A stretch of 16,515 nt of DNA from CAZSNT01 sp964607765 (GCA_964607765.1 CAZSNT010000204.1:1-16515), one strand, 5' to 3'; counted from the first letter of the stretch, positions 1 through 8,048 are shown. Numbers and translations are program-made. Notes: generated by a model not told the origin, from the sequence alone.

Positions 1-76
1 ACAAGCTTGTATCTATAAGTTATCACAAAAGCCCTAATCTGCAACAGCCTCGCTCACGAGACTACAGTCTGTCGGC
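1..76. other. AT-rich left edge, no gene seen
   Basis: The first 30 or so bases are visibly richer in A and T than the rest of the window and include the 10-bp palindrome ACAAGCTTGT at 1-10. An in-frame TAA at 35-37 stops the reading frame of the following ATPase ORF from extending further left. The edge could be a junction with other DNA, or the tail of an intergenic region. A TATAAG at 14-19 looks like a -10 box, but no -35 partner sits at a proper distance inside the window, so I do not call a promoter. Confidence 0.35.
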
Positions 77-1177
77 TTGGACTGGAATCCCGCGGTTCCA
101 GATCACCTCGCTGAGCTACGCGTCCGCTTGGGAATTGCCCCACTGCTTGGTGGGCTGCGGGCCTACCTCGACAGAATGAACATGGCCGAGCCCGTGTGGC
201 AACACGCGCGTGCTGCGTTCTTCGAAAGCGTTGCGGAGTGGTTGGGTCGGCAACTGACGAGCTGCAAGACGGAGCGTGAGAAGTTGTCCGGGGCCTTGCC
301 TGGTATCCAAGGGAGAGCATCCGCACTGACCCAGGCCGTCTCAGAGAGACAGAATGCTCTTGGGGGAATGCAGGAAAGACTCCAAAGAACCGTCGGCGCT
401 CTGCGCACGCTCCAGCAGCTCTGGCATTCCGTAGCAGGACCGGGCCGCCCTTGGTCCGAAGGCGAATTGGTCAGTGTCAAGAGTGAACATGACCGGAGCA
501 TGGAGTTGCGGGGTGTGGCGCATCGACAGCTTGAGACAGCCAGGAGTATCCGGGATTCGATGAGGGCCTCCGAGCTGATCGTCGCTCAACGGCGGAGACT
601 GGGGCGAATTTCTCACGAATGGCAAGAGGTGGCGAGTCTCGGCGAACGTGCTTCCACGGTGAAGCAGCAGATTGACGATGCCGTCCGGAACCACAGTCGG
701 GAACAGATTGAGAGCCTTATGGCCGTGGTCTCCCCTCTGTTCATGCGGCTTCAGGCCAACCGCGTCATCGACAGCATCCACACGGGCGAGAATCCCCTTG
801 ACTGGCTCGGTCAAGCAGGAGAGCACGACTTCGATCCCGCAAAGCACTTCAGCCAAGGGCAACGGCAGGACCTGGCGCTCGCCATTTTCCTTGCGCGAGC
901 CAGAACTCTCGGGGGCACGTTCTTCTTGGATGAGCCGTTGGCCCACTTAGACGATCTTAACCGACTTGCTCTGTTAGATGCACTGCGAGTGCTGGTGGTC
1001 GAGGCGACGTCCCAGCTGAACTTGGTGATCACGACCGCGAATAAGCCCCTCGTCAAGCACTTGATCCAGAAGTTCGCGCGAGTGGAGTCCAGAGTGAACG
1101 ACATACCCCCCCTTCGGGTATACGAGTTGCAGGGCAATCCGCGCGTTGGCGTCGAGGTATGCGAGGTCCCAAGATGA
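77..1177 (+). CDS. SMC/SbcC-like ATPase, C-terminal half (probably 5'-truncated)
   Basis: This 366-residue ORF reads as the second half of an SMC/RAD50/SbcC-type ATPase. Residues about 60-205 are Gln-, Arg- and Glu-rich with coiled-coil character. An ABC signature follows at 258-267 (FSQGQRQDLA), then Walker B and D-loop at 281-295 (FFLDEP, then LAHLDDLN). The last strand (VITTAN, 317-322) lies where the switch region should be, but has no histidine. There is no Walker A motif, so the protein cannot complete an ATP site as drawn. The start is uncertain: the TTG at 77 has no Shine-Dalgarno sequence, an in-frame TAA lies at 35-37, and the first internal ATG is at 176. A 5' truncation, a frameshift just left of the window, or a split ATPase are all possible. 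Such ATPases act on DNA in repair and in defence (e.g. Lamassu LmuB). The stop overlaps the next small ORF by ATGA. Confidence 0.7.
   Translation: MDWNPAVPDHLAELRVRLGIAPLLGGLRAYLDRMNMAEPVWQHARAAFFESVAEWLGRQLTSCKTEREKLSGALPGIQGRASALTQAVSERQNALGGMQERLQRTVGALRTLQQLWHSVAGPGRPWSEGELVSVKSEHDRSMELRGVAHRQLETARSIRDSMRASELIVAQRRRLGRISHEWQEVASLGERASTVKQQIDDAVRNHSREQIESLMAVVSPLFMRLQANRVIDSIHTGENPLDWLGQAGEHDFDPAKHFSQGQRQDLALAIFLARARTLGGTFFLDEPLAHLDDLNRLALLDALRVLVVEATSQLNLVITTANKPLVKHLIQKFARVESRVNDIPPLRVYELQGNPRVGVEVCEVPR
1163..1167 (+). promoter_or_regulatory. Ribosome binding site of the 33-codon ORF
   Basis: GAGGT lies 6 bases upstream of the ATG at 1174, inside the end of the ATPase ORF. The near-ideal spacing is the main reason to accept the small ORF as translated. 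Confidence 0.5.
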
Positions 1178-1275
1178 GATTGGGCATAACAGCGCGACAG
1201 CCGGGCGAGGAGTGGGATTTCCAGCACGATGTCCGCAGTCTGAGTAACGCAGGAAGACACTTCCCGAGGCCATGA
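1174..1275 (+). CDS. 33-residue coupled small ORF, unknown function
   Basis: This ORF fills the apparent gap between the ATPase fragment and the HNH-LRR gene. Its ATG overlaps the ATPase stop as ATGA (1174-1177), and its TGA stop overlaps the HNH-LRR start as ATGA (1272-1275). A GAGGT lies 6 bases before the start. The peptide begins MRLGITARQP and ends AGRHFPRP. It is hydrophilic, has no cysteine and no membrane segment, and I recognise no family. The double ATGA overlap suggests translational coupling: the HNH-LRR gene has only a GAGG two bases before its own ATG, so ribosomes finishing this ORF may re-start there. It could be a true small protein, a coupling leader, or the remnant of a larger gene. 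Chance is possible for so short an ORF. Confidence 0.5.
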   Translation: MRLGITARQPGEEWDFQHDVRSLSNAGRHFPRP

Positions 1276-3611
1276 GCTTTCGACCGAACATCCCAGAGAC
1301 CACCAAGACCGAGCTCTTCGCGAAGAGCCGGCGCCGATGTTGCATGTGCTATGCGTTGTTTGGCGACACAGACATTAAGAAGGGGCAGATCGCCCACCTG
1401 GACCATAACCGAGGGAACAACCGGCTCGGGAACCTGGTCTGGCTGTGCCTTCCTCATCACGACGAATACGACACGACGACAAGCCAAAGCAAAGGCTTTG
1501 GGAAAGCTGAGGTAAAGCACTACAGGGAGATGCTGTACCGGTACGTTGAGGCCAACTTCCCGGGGCTGGATCCCTCACTCGATGATGCGAAGAATCGCTG
1601 GCGTCTGCTTCTTGCAGGGAAGCTTGAGGCCAGTCAGAGGTCTTCTCGTCTCCAGGCCATCATGGGGAAGCTGCGATCGAGAGACGCCCAGACGTTCAAG
1701 GACTTCTGCGGGATGGTGTGGCGCGATCGAGAGGGCAAGAACTACTACCAGTTAGTCACTCAGGAGACGGAACGATACGCCCGGGATGAATACGGGCTTG
1801 GGCACAGCGAGTTTGTGAACCTGGACCGCGCCGGACTCATCGATGGCGGGCCGGGAGTCCAGATCAGTCTAAAGAAGGGGCGGAGCCTTCTCCTGGTTCT
1901 TCATGACCACGGCTACCGTTTCACTGCTGAGACAAAGCCCGTAGTACTCCGAGTACGCCCACTGACTGCCGACGGCCAGGAGTTGATGGCAATCTCAGAT
2001 GCCCAGCTCGATCTTGACTACCTGGACATCTTGTTCTACACACTGCCCCCCGGACTCGACATGTTCCGGAACTCCTTCAACGAACCACCTCATCCCTTGG
2101 TCCCTGAAATCGCACAACAAGTCGCTGACCGCTGCGGGAAGGACACGCGGGCTTTGGTGGACGCGGACTATTCCCAGATCACAGAGGCGCGAGTGTGCTC
2201 GAACAATGACACAGACGATCTGCAGCGTCTCCCCAACCTGAGGAAACTCGAGCTGGTTAACGGGCCGATCGTCGATCTCTCACAACTCAGACATATGACC
2301 AAACTGGCGGAGTTGTCGTTCTCTGGCGGCAAGATCCCGTCCCTTGCTCCCCTGAAGACATTGCCGGCTCTGCGATCGCTGAAGATCCACGTGGGACGAG
2401 AGCTGCCCGATGGCTTGCCCGACCTGTCTCAGCTGAAGAGGCTCAGCATATCCCTGAACTTCGGTGGCCCTGCGCCAAGCATCGGGGACCTGACCGCTCT
2501 CAAGAACCTGGAAACACTGGTTCTTGCCTGCGGCGAGCTTGGACCGATCGATCCCCTTTCTGAACTCTCCCAACTCCGCTCCCTGTGCCTGAACCAGACG
2601 CCCATTACTGATCTGTCTTCCCTCTCCGGCCTCCGTTGCCTCGAACAGCTGTTCCTGTACCAGGTCCCGGTCGTTGATCTGACGGCGTTGAGCAATCTAC
2701 GCAAGCTCACGAGACTGGACATTGCCCACACAAAGGTCGTCGCCCTTGGCCCCCTCGCCGGGTGCCAGCGACTTGCCGAACTGAAGGCGGGCTGCACTTG
2801 CATCGAGGACTTGTCTCCCCTGGCCGGTCATTGCGAGCTCAAGGCGCTTGAGCTTTTCTCAACCCCTGTTCGCGACCTCACGCCTCTTGCCACTGCGGCT
2901 AGGCTGGAGAAGCTGCACCTTTCTGGGACGCAAGTGTCGAACGTCGACGCACTGTCGAGATTGGAGGGACTCCGGGATCTGAATCTCGCCGGCACGCCTG
3001 TGTCAGACGCTGCTGCTCTCGGCAGTCTCACACGTCTGGAGAAGCTGGACTTGTCCTCAACGGCAGTGCGGGACTTCGCGTTCCTGTCAACGATGACGAG
3101 CCTGCAAACGCTGACGCTTCGCTCAGTTGTCGTCGATGTTTGCCCTTCCCTGGCGGTGCTGCCGCTGAAGGCTGTGGGCCTTCCTGGGGCTACGCTGCCT
3201 TCACTCGACTTCCTGAGTGATCATCCAGGCCTGGAATCGCTGGATCTGACAGACGCCGCAGTGGACGATTTCGGGGCACTCTCTTCCCTGCCGGGGCTGC
3301 GATCGCTCAAGCTGGGCACGACGGTTGAGGATCTGTCTTTTCTCAAAGAGCTTCACGAGTTGGAGCGACTAGAGCTTTCAGCGACACCCGTAACAAACCT
3401 TGAGTACCTCGGTGGTTTGACGAGTCTGAAGCAGTTAACGATCAAGGGGATCACCTTCGGCGACATAACACCGTTGACCCGGTTGAGTTGCCTTGAGAGT
3501 GTGACCTTCACTGATTGCGATGTTCCGCGGAGCCGCCTGCTGCCCCTGCGCCGGGCTCTGCCGAAGCTAACCATCTCTGCGGAGAACTGGGTGGACCAAG
3601 GAAGGCCCTAG
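1272..3611 (+). CDS. HNH endonuclease domain fused to leucine-rich repeats
   Basis: This 779-residue protein begins with an HNH nuclease fold: CCMC at 23-26, HLDHNRG at 42-48 (H42, D44, H45), N54, then CLPHH at 59-63. That is the usual two-Cys, H/D-H, N, C-x2-H arrangement of a zinc-supported, metal-dependent DNA nuclease. Residues about 110-310 are an uncharacterised middle region, part of which (about 140-215, including AGLIDGGPG) is weakly reminiscent of the winged-helix-like segment of DUF2806-type proteins. From about residue 315 to 770 there are roughly 20 leucine-rich repeats of 21-22 residues, patterned LxxLxLxxTxVxDLxxLxxL as in internalin-type repeats. No signal peptide or LPxTG anchor is present, so it should be cytoplasmic. 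The ATG at 1272 is the first start after an in-frame TAA at 1245. The next gene starts 7 bp after the stop. A recognition array joined to a DNA nuclease suggests sensor plus effector, which is inference. Confidence 0.82.
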   Translation: MSFRPNIPETTKTELFAKSRRRCCMCYALFGDTDIKKGQIAHLDHNRGNNRLGNLVWLCLPHHDEYDTTTSQSKGFGKAEVKHYREMLYRYVEANFPGLDPSLDDAKNRWRLLLAGKLEASQRSSRLQAIMGKLRSRDAQTFKDFCGMVWRDREGKNYYQLVTQETERYARDEYGLGHSEFVNLDRAGLIDGGPGVQISLKKGRSLLLVLHDHGYRFTAETKPVVLRVRPLTADGQELMAISDAQLDLDYLDILFYTLPPGLDMFRNSFNEPPHPLVPEIAQQVADRCGKDTRALVDADYSQITEARVCSNNDTDDLQRLPNLRKLELVNGPIVDLSQLRHMTKLAELSFSGGKIPSLAPLKTLPALRSLKIHVGRELPDGLPDLSQLKRLSISLNFGGPAPSIGDLTALKNLETLVLACGELGPIDPLSELSQLRSLCLNQTPITDLSSLSGLRCLEQLFLYQVPVVDLTALSNLRKLTRLDIAHTKVVALGPLAGCQRLAELKAGCTCIEDLSPLAGHCELKALELFSTPVRDLTPLATAARLEKLHLSGTQVSNVDALSRLEGLRDLNLAGTPVSDAAALGSLTRLEKLDLSSTAVRDFAFLSTMTSLQTLTLRSVVVDVCPSLAVLPLKAVGLPGATLPSLDFLSDHPGLESLDLTDAAVDDFGALSSLPGLRSLKLGTTVEDLSFLKELHELERLELSATPVTNLEYLGGLTSLKQLTIKGITFGDITPLTRLSCLESVTFTDCDVPRSRLLPLRRALPKLTISAENWVDQGRP
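2214..3581 (+). repeat. Leucine-rich repeat array inside the HNH-LRR gene
   Basis: About 20 tandem protein-level repeats of 21-22 residues cover the C-terminal 60% of the gene. The units are diverged at the DNA level, so this is an old array rather than a fresh tandem duplication. Consensus positions (LxxLxL, then a turn with T/P, then I/V-x-DLxxL) persist to near the end, with irregular units around residues 360-400 and 590-640. Confidence 0.8.
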
Positions 3612-3618
3612 AGCTGAC

Positions 3619-4527
3619 ATGGATAGCGTGTTCACAGACAATGTACCGGACCTCACTAGTTGGGGGCAGCACACCCGGACGACCCCCGCAGCGCCGCGCT
3701 CCCACACCGTGGACCTGCTGGACATCACGATCACGAATACGGCATCGTCATATGGTCAAACCGTGCACGACCTCGCGAGAGTGATTGCCAGTTCCAGGCT
3801 TCAGCCCGACGACCTTGACAGGTGGGAGAACACGGTCTCAGGAGTCGGGAAGATGAGGCGAGTTCGCAGGGAGCCTGTAGCACGGGCGTTGGCTCGGGGC
3901 ATCGTGCGTTCAGGCAGCAATCCCGTTACGGCAGCTCCTCCTTGGAATGCGAAGAACTTCAAGGGGCATGTTGTTGAGGTCGTGCTCTACTGCATTCGTG
4001 TCCATCTCGGCAGAACTGGCCTGGCCCGGCCTGTGCTCTTCCAGCCCAGGAAGCCCAAGGCCGCCTCCGCAAGCCCTGGGATTGACCTACTTGAGATCGG
4101 TTCTCTTGACCAGGGATTCTACTTCCACGTCTGGGAGTGTAAAGGCACGAAGACCGCGGTGAGTTCGTCCTTCAATGAGGCAGCGGGACAGCTATGTGCC
4201 GCCGACGGCACGGCATACCAGTCCTTCATGGAGGCACATCGAGCTCTGCAGGACAGCCCTGAGATAGAAGATGTGCCAGGACTCGCGGCCTTTGTCCGAG
4301 ACATGCCGCGGATGTTCTACGGAACGCCAGCGGCGTCGGAGAAGCGGCTTGGCGGCGCCGTGGGTTGCGACGGCGGCGGGAACTCGGCTCATACGACGTA
4401 CTTTGCGGCGGCCGTTGCAGAAAATGCCCATCGTGGACAACAGAACTGCCATGCGGTGATCGTGCGGTTTGCCGCATTCAGCGTTTTGCTTACGGACGTG
4501 TACCAGAGGCTATGGAGTATCTACTAG
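3619..4527 (+). CDS. PD-(D/E)xK nuclease-like protein (HamA/AbpA-like position)
   Basis: This 302-residue protein carries a plausible PD-(D/E)xK active site: E120 in a helix (GHVVEVVLY), D156 (PGIDLLEIG), then E173-C-K175 in the strand YFHVWECKG. The spacing of 16 residues between D156 and E173 suits the fold. Residues 1-110 and the Gly-rich stretch at 245-256 match nothing I know. It ends in a hydrophobic segment (FAAFSVLLTDVYQRLW). The ATG at 3619 is the first start after an in-frame TAA at 3568; AAGGAAGG at 3598-3605 is rather distant, so initiation may depend on coupling from the gene 7 bp upstream. Its end overlaps the helicase start by 16 bp. A small nuclease of this type directly before a Ski2-like helicase is the layout of Hachiman (HamA-HamB, DUF1837) and AbpAB, and I infer a similar paired role. 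It may be a different nuclease family. Confidence 0.68.
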   Translation: MDSVFTDNVPDLTSWGQHTRTTPAAPRSHTVDLLDITITNTASSYGQTVHDLARVIASSRLQPDDLDRWENTVSGVGKMRRVRREPVARALARGIVRSGSNPVTAAPPWNAKNFKGHVVEVVLYCIRVHLGRTGLARPVLFQPRKPKAASASPGIDLLEIGSLDQGFYFHVWECKGTKTAVSSSFNEAAGQLCAADGTAYQSFMEAHRALQDSPEIEDVPGLAAFVRDMPRMFYGTPAASEKRLGGAVGCDGGGNSAHTTYFAAAVAENAHRGQQNCHAVIVRFAAFSVLLTDVYQRLWSIY

Positions 4528-7500
4528 ATCATCTGCAAAGCGGGGCCGCGGCGGCTGTGGTTGGAGAGCCACTCTCGGCGGCTGAGCTGGAGACCGAGAT
4601 CGAGGGCCTTCGCTCAGCGTGTTTCGAAGCACGTTTCACCACACGACCGACAATGGTTGTTGATGCTGCAAAGCGCCGAGCTTTCCTGATTGCGTCCCTC
4701 GTATCTGGGCCGTGTAGCGAGTATGGCGCAGACCTCAGGGCCCGGGCACTTGTGGTTGCTGCTCTCATCTTCGAGTACAGCTTCGCCTGCGAGTCAGTCC
4801 ACGAGGGCAAGCCAGAGGACCTCCTGAACGCTATCCTGTTCTACTCGAAGGGAGAGCAGGAGGCCCAGGCGGCGACTTTGGCGAAGCGTGCCATCGAACG
4901 TGGGCTATACCGGGACCTTTCGCCAAATCCGCTGATTCAGGAAGCATGGCTTCACCTTCTTCAGTTTCTCGGTCGGGAGTTCAGGCCGCTCCTGGCATGG
5001 AATACCCAGGAGTCCACCGTCTTCCATGCAGGCCTTGATGAAGAAATCGACGAGGGAGCCTTCTGGTCTGCTCTGTTGCGCGCATGCGTTGGCGTCGCGG
5101 CAGCAATGGTCTGGGGGAGTGAGACAAACACCTGCGACAGTCGCTTCGCCGAAAGCGTTGCCCACGCAGAGAATGCCGGGGATACACGGCTCCTATGGCT
5201 CGCATTGACGACCCAAGAGGTAGCTGTCGAGATGCTCGCGCGGTCGCTCCGTGCCCATCTGGAAGGAGCTGGTGTGCCTGGCTGGATGACGGAGGCCCTG
5301 ACGCTGGACTCCTTCGTTGAGCTCTGGCTACCTCACAGGGAGGCGATTGGGGCAACAGATCAGCTTGACCACGGGATTCTCTCGGAAGAGGCGCGCGTCA
5401 GTCTCATCAACATGCCGACGAGTGCCGGCAAGTCGTTGGTTGCCGAGCTAGCGATTGTCGCTGAGCTGGCGAAGGACCGTGACTCGAAGGCCGTATGGGT
5501 TGTGCCATCAAGGGCTCTTGTATACGAAATCCAGTCTCGGCTGAACGGGCACCTGCGACGGCTAGGCGGCTCTGCCCTGAGTGTCGCAGGAGGACTGGAA
5601 CATGATCCTGATGAACGGGAGCTGGGTTCGGGACGTCGCCGCGTCTTCGTTCTGACCCCAGAGAAGCTTGACGGACTGCTGCGCAGGGCCCCGGAGTTCC
5701 TTGACTCCGTGCGCCTCGTGGTCGTGGATGAGATGCACAAGATTGGCGAGAGAGGGCGTGGCTGGCTTCTGGAGACTGTAATCGCCTGGCTGCTATTGGC
5801 ATCAGAGACCCGAGACCAGTTACGTCTGCTGTTCATGAGTGCTGTCCTGCCGAACCGAGCCGACTTTGAGTCTTGGCTGACACAGGGCCCCGGTTTACTT
5901 GCGTCCTGTTGGGCAACTTGGCGACCAACGCGACTTGCGCTGTTCATCACGCATCAGTCGTCGTTCTGCCGATGGCAGACTGATCTCGTCCAGCGGCACC
6001 TTCGGACTCCGGTGTTCCGGCGCGCGTTTCGGTCTGCTCCACAGGCGATGGATATTCCCATTGCCGTGCTTGAGGACATCGGGGCGCTAACAGACACCTC
6101 GCGTACAATGGTCTTCTACTACACGAAGCGAGACGTCAACACGTTTGCCGCACGACTGGCCGACACGATTGCTGAACCGAGATCGGTACCTGACGATTGG
6201 CGTTTTCTAGCCGATGAATTTGCTGCTGTCTACGGCGCGGATCACTCTTTCGTCAGAGCCATTCGGCGAGGGGTTGGCGTCGACCACGGGGACATCCCCC
6301 TTTGGTTGCGTCATCGAGTAGAGAAGCTGTTCAGGATCGGCAGTTTGCCGATACTGGTCGCGAACCAAGCGGTACTGGAAGGCGTCAACTTCCCCATCGA
6401 GAACATCGTCATCGGCGCTTTGGGAAGCCGGGGCCAGCGGAACTCCTTCACGTTCAGACTTGGTGTTCGTGATTTTGTGAATCTGGTCGGGCGAGTTGGG
6501 AGAGCGTTGGTAGACACGGAAGGGTGCTGTTTCCTGATCAAGAATTTCTACTACGAGAATGCCGAGACCGGGGAGCTTTCATGGGACTCCTATGCGACCC
6601 CTGTCCCCGACACCAGTCCCGTCCGCAGTCAACTCGCCGATGATACGGCGGATCTGGACGCGGCTCTGGACCAGTTGAGTGAGGCGTTTGAGGGGATGGA
6701 AGACACAATGTTCGACGGGCTGGGTGCCTGGCGAGACCGCTTGGAGAGGCTCCACTCCTGTGCACTGGGCGTACTTGAGGAATCAGGCGGCCAGGACTAC
6801 AACGCTGTTTCACGCTGGATCTCTCGCACGTTTGCGTGGGAACAGGTTGGGGACACGACTCAAACACGTCTTCGGAGGCTCGCAGATCGCGTCACCCGAG
6901 GATTCCAGGTTGCTGATCGGGAAGTGTACCGTTTGGCGTCACTGACGGGGTTGTCCACGAGGTCGGCCAGGGCTGTTGGCGAAGTGGCCCGGGAGATGGT
7001 GGCTTTGCATGAGGGAGGGCTAGAACTGCACTATGCGGAAGTGCTCCCCCGCGAGCTGCTCAACCGCCTGGTCGAACTCCGAGAGGCATGGCGCTCCAGG
7101 CCCGTGGTCTATGGTCCTCGGCGCACCGTGCCACGAGTGGATCACTACAGGGCCGTCTGTGAGTGGGTGTCCGGAGAGAGCTGGGGGGAGGTGGAGGCGA
7201 GTATCTGTCGCCACCATGGGAACCTAGCTGTCGAGACAAAGGCGCAGATCGCTGCGACCTACGTGTCGCAGATGTTCGAGTACCGTCTCCCCTGGATACT
7301 GGGGGCTCTAGCGTTGGCGGCTCGTGAGAACCAGGGCGCGGAAGAGTTGTGTGCTTACTTGGAGCGATTGCCCGCACTTGTGCGATATGGTGTGCCGACT
7401 CCTGATGCGGTAGATCTGGCACGGTTCTGTGGTGCCGAACGCCGCATCGCTCTAGTGCTCCATCGTCTGTATCTCCAACAGGATGAGTTCCACACTCCCA

Positions 7501-7946
7501 GGGAATGGCTCCGAGGTCCGGTCCTGGAGGGACTTGAGGGTCTACTGGCAGGGGAGCCGCCAGCTCTCGTGGCAGAGCTGCGGGACCGACTGCGGCACTC
7601 GGAACTGCGCAAGACGGCTTTGAGGAGACGGGGACACGTGACGGTCCGCCTCGCTGGTTGGGAGCGCCATTCCTGGCAGGAAGTCTCTGAGCTGACACGG
7701 GACGGAGGAGGAGTCTCATTCCGCTTGCGGGCAGAACCGGAAAATCCCGCAGATAGGTTCGCGACTGCAATCGACGCCTATTTGACCGACGAGCCGCAGC
7801 TGATCGGCTACGTCCCGCGCGCGCACACCGAGGAAGCCTTCGAGCTGCTCTCATGGGGGCGACAGGTTCGAGTCAGTCTAGCAGGAGTGACGGAGGAAGG
7901 GCAGCCTCGATTCCGGCTCGAGCTACTGCCAATCCACGTCTTCTGA
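4512..7946 (+). CDS. Ski2-like SF2 helicase with C-terminal HIRAN-like domain
   Basis: With the ATG at 4512 this is a 1144-residue DEAD/DEAH-type helicase. Residues 1-290 are a helical N-terminal region. Motif I is TSAGKS at 303-308, motif II is DEMH at 406-409, motif III is MSAVLP at 442-447, motif IV lies near TMVFYYTKRD (532-541), motif V spans LVANQAVLEGVNFP (615-628) and motif VI is NLVGRVGR (657-664). The TSAGKS loop and NLVGRVGR are typical of Ski2/Brr2-like and HamB-type helicases. The last 100 residues resemble a HIRAN domain, a DNA-end-binding module: RAEPENPADRFATAI followed by QLIGYVPRAH. The frame stays open upstream to 4365, but that would overlap the nuclease gene by 163 bp; the ATG at 4512, with AGAGG at 4505-4509, is the likelier start. 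The 16-bp overlap implies co-translation. It probably moves on phage or damaged DNA and works with the upstream nuclease. Confidence 0.85.
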   Translation: MEYLLDHLQSGAAAAVVGEPLSAAELETEIEGLRSACFEARFTTRPTMVVDAAKRRAFLIASLVSGPCSEYGADLRARALVVAALIFEYSFACESVHEGKPEDLLNAILFYSKGEQEAQAATLAKRAIERGLYRDLSPNPLIQEAWLHLLQFLGREFRPLLAWNTQESTVFHAGLDEEIDEGAFWSALLRACVGVAAAMVWGSETNTCDSRFAESVAHAENAGDTRLLWLALTTQEVAVEMLARSLRAHLEGAGVPGWMTEALTLDSFVELWLPHREAIGATDQLDHGILSEEARVSLINMPTSAGKSLVAELAIVAELAKDRDSKAVWVVPSRALVYEIQSRLNGHLRRLGGSALSVAGGLEHDPDERELGSGRRRVFVLTPEKLDGLLRRAPEFLDSVRLVVVDEMHKIGERGRGWLLETVIAWLLLASETRDQLRLLFMSAVLPNRADFESWLTQGPGLLASCWATWRPTRLALFITHQSSFCRWQTDLVQRHLRTPVFRRAFRSAPQAMDIPIAVLEDIGALTDTSRTMVFYYTKRDVNTFAARLADTIAEPRSVPDDWRFLADEFAAVYGADHSFVRAIRRGVGVDHGDIPLWLRHRVEKLFRIGSLPILVANQAVLEGVNFPIENIVIGALGSRGQRNSFTFRLGVRDFVNLVGRVGRALVDTEGCCFLIKNFYYENAETGELSWDSYATPVPDTSPVRSQLADDTADLDAALDQLSEAFEGMEDTMFDGLGAWRDRLERLHSCALGVLEESGGQDYNAVSRWISRTFAWEQVGDTTQTRLRRLADRVTRGFQVADREVYRLASLTGLSTRSARAVGEVAREMVALHEGGLELHYAEVLPRELLNRLVELREAWRSRPVVYGPRRTVPRVDHYRAVCEWVSGESWGEVEASICRHHGNLAVETKAQIAATYVSQMFEYRLPWILGALALAARENQGAEELCAYLERLPALVRYGVPTPDAVDLARFCGAERRIALVLHRLYLQQDEFHTPREWLRGPVLEGLEGLLAGEPPALVAELRDRLRHSELRKTALRRRGHVTVRLAGWERHSWQEVSELTRDGGGVSFRLRAEPENPADRFATAIDAYLTDEPQLIGYVPRAHTEEAFELLSWGRQVRVSLAGVTEEGQPRFRLELLPIHVF

Positions 7947-7951
7947 ACACA

Positions 7952-7957
7952 AGAGGA
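7952..7957 (+). promoter_or_regulatory. Ribosome binding site of the 27-codon ORF
   Basis: AGAGGA lies 5 bases before the ATG at 7963, six bases after the helicase stop. It is too far (about 90 bp) to serve the giant helicase start at 8049, so it argues that the short ORF is translated. Confidence 0.5.
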
Positions 7958-7962
7958 ACAGG

Positions 7963-8046
7963 ATGAGATTCATCTTGAGAGCCAAGTCCAGCAGCAGGGA
8001 GAAGCGCCCTATGCTGCTTCAGTACGAACGCGTCGGGAGCCGTTGA
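7963..8046 (+). CDS. 27-residue small ORF or leader peptide before the DUF1998 helicase
   Basis: This ORF occupies almost all of the gap between the two helicase genes. It has AGAGGA 5 bases before its ATG, and its TGA stop lies 2 bases before the next gene's ATG at 8049. The peptide is strongly basic (K/R at about 8 positions, including SSSREKRP), starts MRFILRAK, and has no membrane segment or known motif. It could be a small DNA- or protein-binding accessory, a translational-coupling leader, or a chance ORF. Its frame differs from that of both neighbours. Confidence 0.4.
   Translation: MRFILRAKSSSREKRPMLLQYERVGSR
8035..8039 (+). promoter_or_regulatory. Ribosome binding site deciding the DUF1998 helicase start
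   Basis: GGGAG lies 9 bases before the ATG at 8049 but only 3 before the in-frame TTG at 8043. The spacing favours ATG 8049 as the true start. Confidence 0.45.
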
Positions 8047-8048
8047 CG

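Noticed and set aside
1..30. Promoter from TATAAG at 14-19 and the ACAAGCTTGT palindrome
   Set aside because: No -35 element at proper spacing is visible within the window, and a single 10-bp palindrome is weak evidence.
2214..3581. DNA tandem repeat or CRISPR-like array in the HNH-LRR gene
   Set aside because: The periodicity of about 66 bp is at the protein level (leucine-rich repeats) and the DNA units are diverged. There are no identical repeats separated by unique spacers.
3515..3784. 89-codon + strand ORF across the HNH-LRR/nuclease junction
   Set aside because: It overlaps the end of one well-supported gene and the start of another in a different frame, with a Ser/Arg/Pro-rich composition typical of a shadow.
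4365..4511. 49-codon N-terminal extension of the Ski2-like helicase
   Set aside because: It would overlap the nuclease gene by 163 bp, and the extra residues are Arg/Cys-rich with shadow-frame character. ATG 4512 with AGAGG upstream is a better start.
8043..8048. TTG at 8043 as start of the giant helicase
   Set aside because: The ribosome site GGGAG is only 3 bases away from TTG but 9 from the ATG at 8049, and ATG is the commoner start.
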